Source: Myxococcales bacterium (GTDB lineage: Bacteria > Myxococcota_A > Polyangia > Polyangiales > Polyangiaceae). Taken from it: a stretch of 48,284 bases of DNA. Shown piece by piece: positions 47,676-48,284 of this stretch; positions within the stretch are counted from its first letter, which is position 1, and each line of letters starts with the position of its first letter. The stretch spans positions 1 to 48,284 of the forward strand of contig JANXVA010000530.1 in the NCBI GenBank assembly GCA_025351875.1. Reading direction: 5' to 3'. The position numbers and the translations under genes were made by a program. The notes beneath the pieces are model-generated. The model was not told where the DNA came from. It saw nothing but the letters and a program-made list of their open reading frames with translations, and did not search any database.

Positions 47676-48284
47676 ATGTCGATGACCCTGCTTCGGGCTC
47701 CTTGCGCCTTCCTTCTCTCCTTCGCGCTCCTCGCCTCGGGCTGCACCGCGGGGAATTCGACCACGGGCACGGGGGATCCCGCCGCGAGCGATCCGTCGAG
47801 CCCCTCCGGCAAGCCGGATGGCCCCGGCTCATCTGGGTCACCTGGGTCACCTGGGTCACCTGGCACGCCGGGCACCCCCGGCACGCCGTCGAACGTGGCC
47901 GATCCGGTCATGTGCATCCCGTTCTCGGGATCGTCCGCATCGCCGCGCAACGTGCTGCGCCTCGCGGCACGCGACGCGCACGCGAAGAAGGACACCTCGA
48001 CGCCCACCGGTAACGGAACCGGCTCCCTGAGCACGGACAGCGCGGGCCGCGTCACGAAGCGCTCGTTCGACGCAACGGCGGTCGGCGCCGACTTCACCGA
48101 GACGTTCACGTACGACTCGAGCGGGCACCTGACGCGCTGGCAGCGCGACGCGGCTGCGGTCGGCGCAGATCTCGACGAGACGTTCACGTACGACTCGAGC
48201 GGTCGGCTCACGCGCTGGCAGCTCGACGCGGCCGCGGTCGGCGCGGATCTCGACGAGACGTTCACGTACAACTCGAGCGGTCGG
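47676..48284 (+). CDS. YD-repeat lipoprotein, truncated by window
   Basis: The visible 203 residues start with a signal peptide and lipobox (LASGC, Cys23), then a Ser/Pro linker with a collagen-like run (GSPGSPGSPGTPGTP; residues 51-71), a short region with one Cys, and three 26-residue repeats ending at the window edge (GRLTRWQLDAAAVGADLDET type). These resemble YD/RHS repeats (FTYDSSGRLTRW) but are longer than the usual 20-21. The reading frame is open to the last base, so the gene continues to the right. The first ATG is at 47676, another at 47682. Confidence 0.75.
   Translation, partial: MSMTLLRAPCAFLLSFALLASGCTAGNSTTGTGDPAASDPSSPSGKPDGPGSSGSPGSPGSPGTPGTPGTPSNVADPVMCIPFSGSSASPRNVLRLAARDAHAKKDTSTPTGNGTGSLSTDSAGRVTKRSFDATAVGADFTETFTYDSSGHLTRWQRDAAAVGADLDETFTYDSSGRLTRWQLDAAAVGADLDETFTYNSSGR
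47826..47888. repeat. Collagen-like GXP coding repeat
   Basis: A 63-bp tract of 9-bp units (GGGTCACCT, later GGCACGCCG type) encodes Gly-Ser/Thr-Pro triplets with Gly in every third place. Such tracts can form a collagen-like stalk but this one is short. Confidence 0.8.
48045..48278. repeat. Three 78-bp YD-type coding repeats
   Basis: Three tandem 78-bp units start at 48045, 48123 and 48201, each encoding 26 residues. The second and third are nearly identical at the DNA level, and a fourth starts at 48279 before the window ends. This suggests recent expansion and likely variation in copy number. Confidence 0.9.

Noticed and set aside
1..48284. tRNA, rRNA, IS elements, prophage or integron
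   Set aside because: I found no cloverleaf-like segments, transposase or integrase motifs, or terminal repeats by eye. A covariance-model scan would be needed to be sure about small RNAs.

Overview
The window is a compact, GC-rich stretch of a Gram-negative chromosome. The best fit is a myxobacterium (Myxococcota, probably the Polyangia/Labilithrix side). The grounds are three-letter coding bias, Hanks-type kinases with TPR or helical tails, many lipoproteins with Gly/Ser/Pro-rich linkers, a TonB box fused to an outer-membrane receptor, and YD-type repeat proteins. I see no rRNA, tRNA, insertion sequence, CRISPR array or phage gene. I count 43 genes I would defend, plus one probably frameshifted small gene; one gene runs off the right edge.

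Layout. 1-6.0 kb: Cys-repeat lipoprotein, YceI-like protein, GST-like protein, kinase-TolB-TPR regulator and an amidase. 6.0-14.5 kb: a leftward run with a beta-barrel protein, lipoproteins, a beta-CASP nuclease, a Gly-rich beta-helix-like lipoprotein, an MFS transporter, a CAP-domain lipoprotein and a lipoprotein with a caspase-like His/Cys pair. 14.6-19.1 kb: HIT protein, envelope polysaccharide enzymes (DUF4015-type glycosidase and CE2-type esterase), an entericidin-like peptide and a coiled-coil lipoprotein. 19.6-26.1 kb: SUKH protein, PP2C phosphatase, small GH31 enzyme, a lipoprotein and a ureohydrolase. 26.1-30.9 kb: triplicated-Cys lipoprotein, M3 oligopeptidase coupled to an odd ion channel, YciI-like protein. 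31-36.8 kb: a likely metal-uptake locus, with a Fur-family regulator divergent from a TonB-domain/TonB-receptor fusion and two or three lipoproteins. 36.8-48.3 kb: class II glutamine amidotransferase, anchor-L lipoprotein, rhodanese, FAD oxidase, SerA, a second kinase, a penicillin-acylase-family enzyme and the start of a YD-repeat lipoprotein.

Three things stand out. First, at least eight genes carry TANNNT exactly six bases before an ATG or GTG, several more at 7-10 bases, often without a Shine-Dalgarno sequence; this points to common leaderless transcription, including nearly overlapping divergent promoters. Second, the channel at 29.0-30.5 kb has a voltage-sensor-like S4 and an RCK domain but no TVGYG filter. 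Third, 19 of the 43 genes encode predicted lipoproteins, one of which may be a secreted clan CD (caspase/gingipain-like) protease. All functional calls rest on reading motifs by eye; no database search was run.
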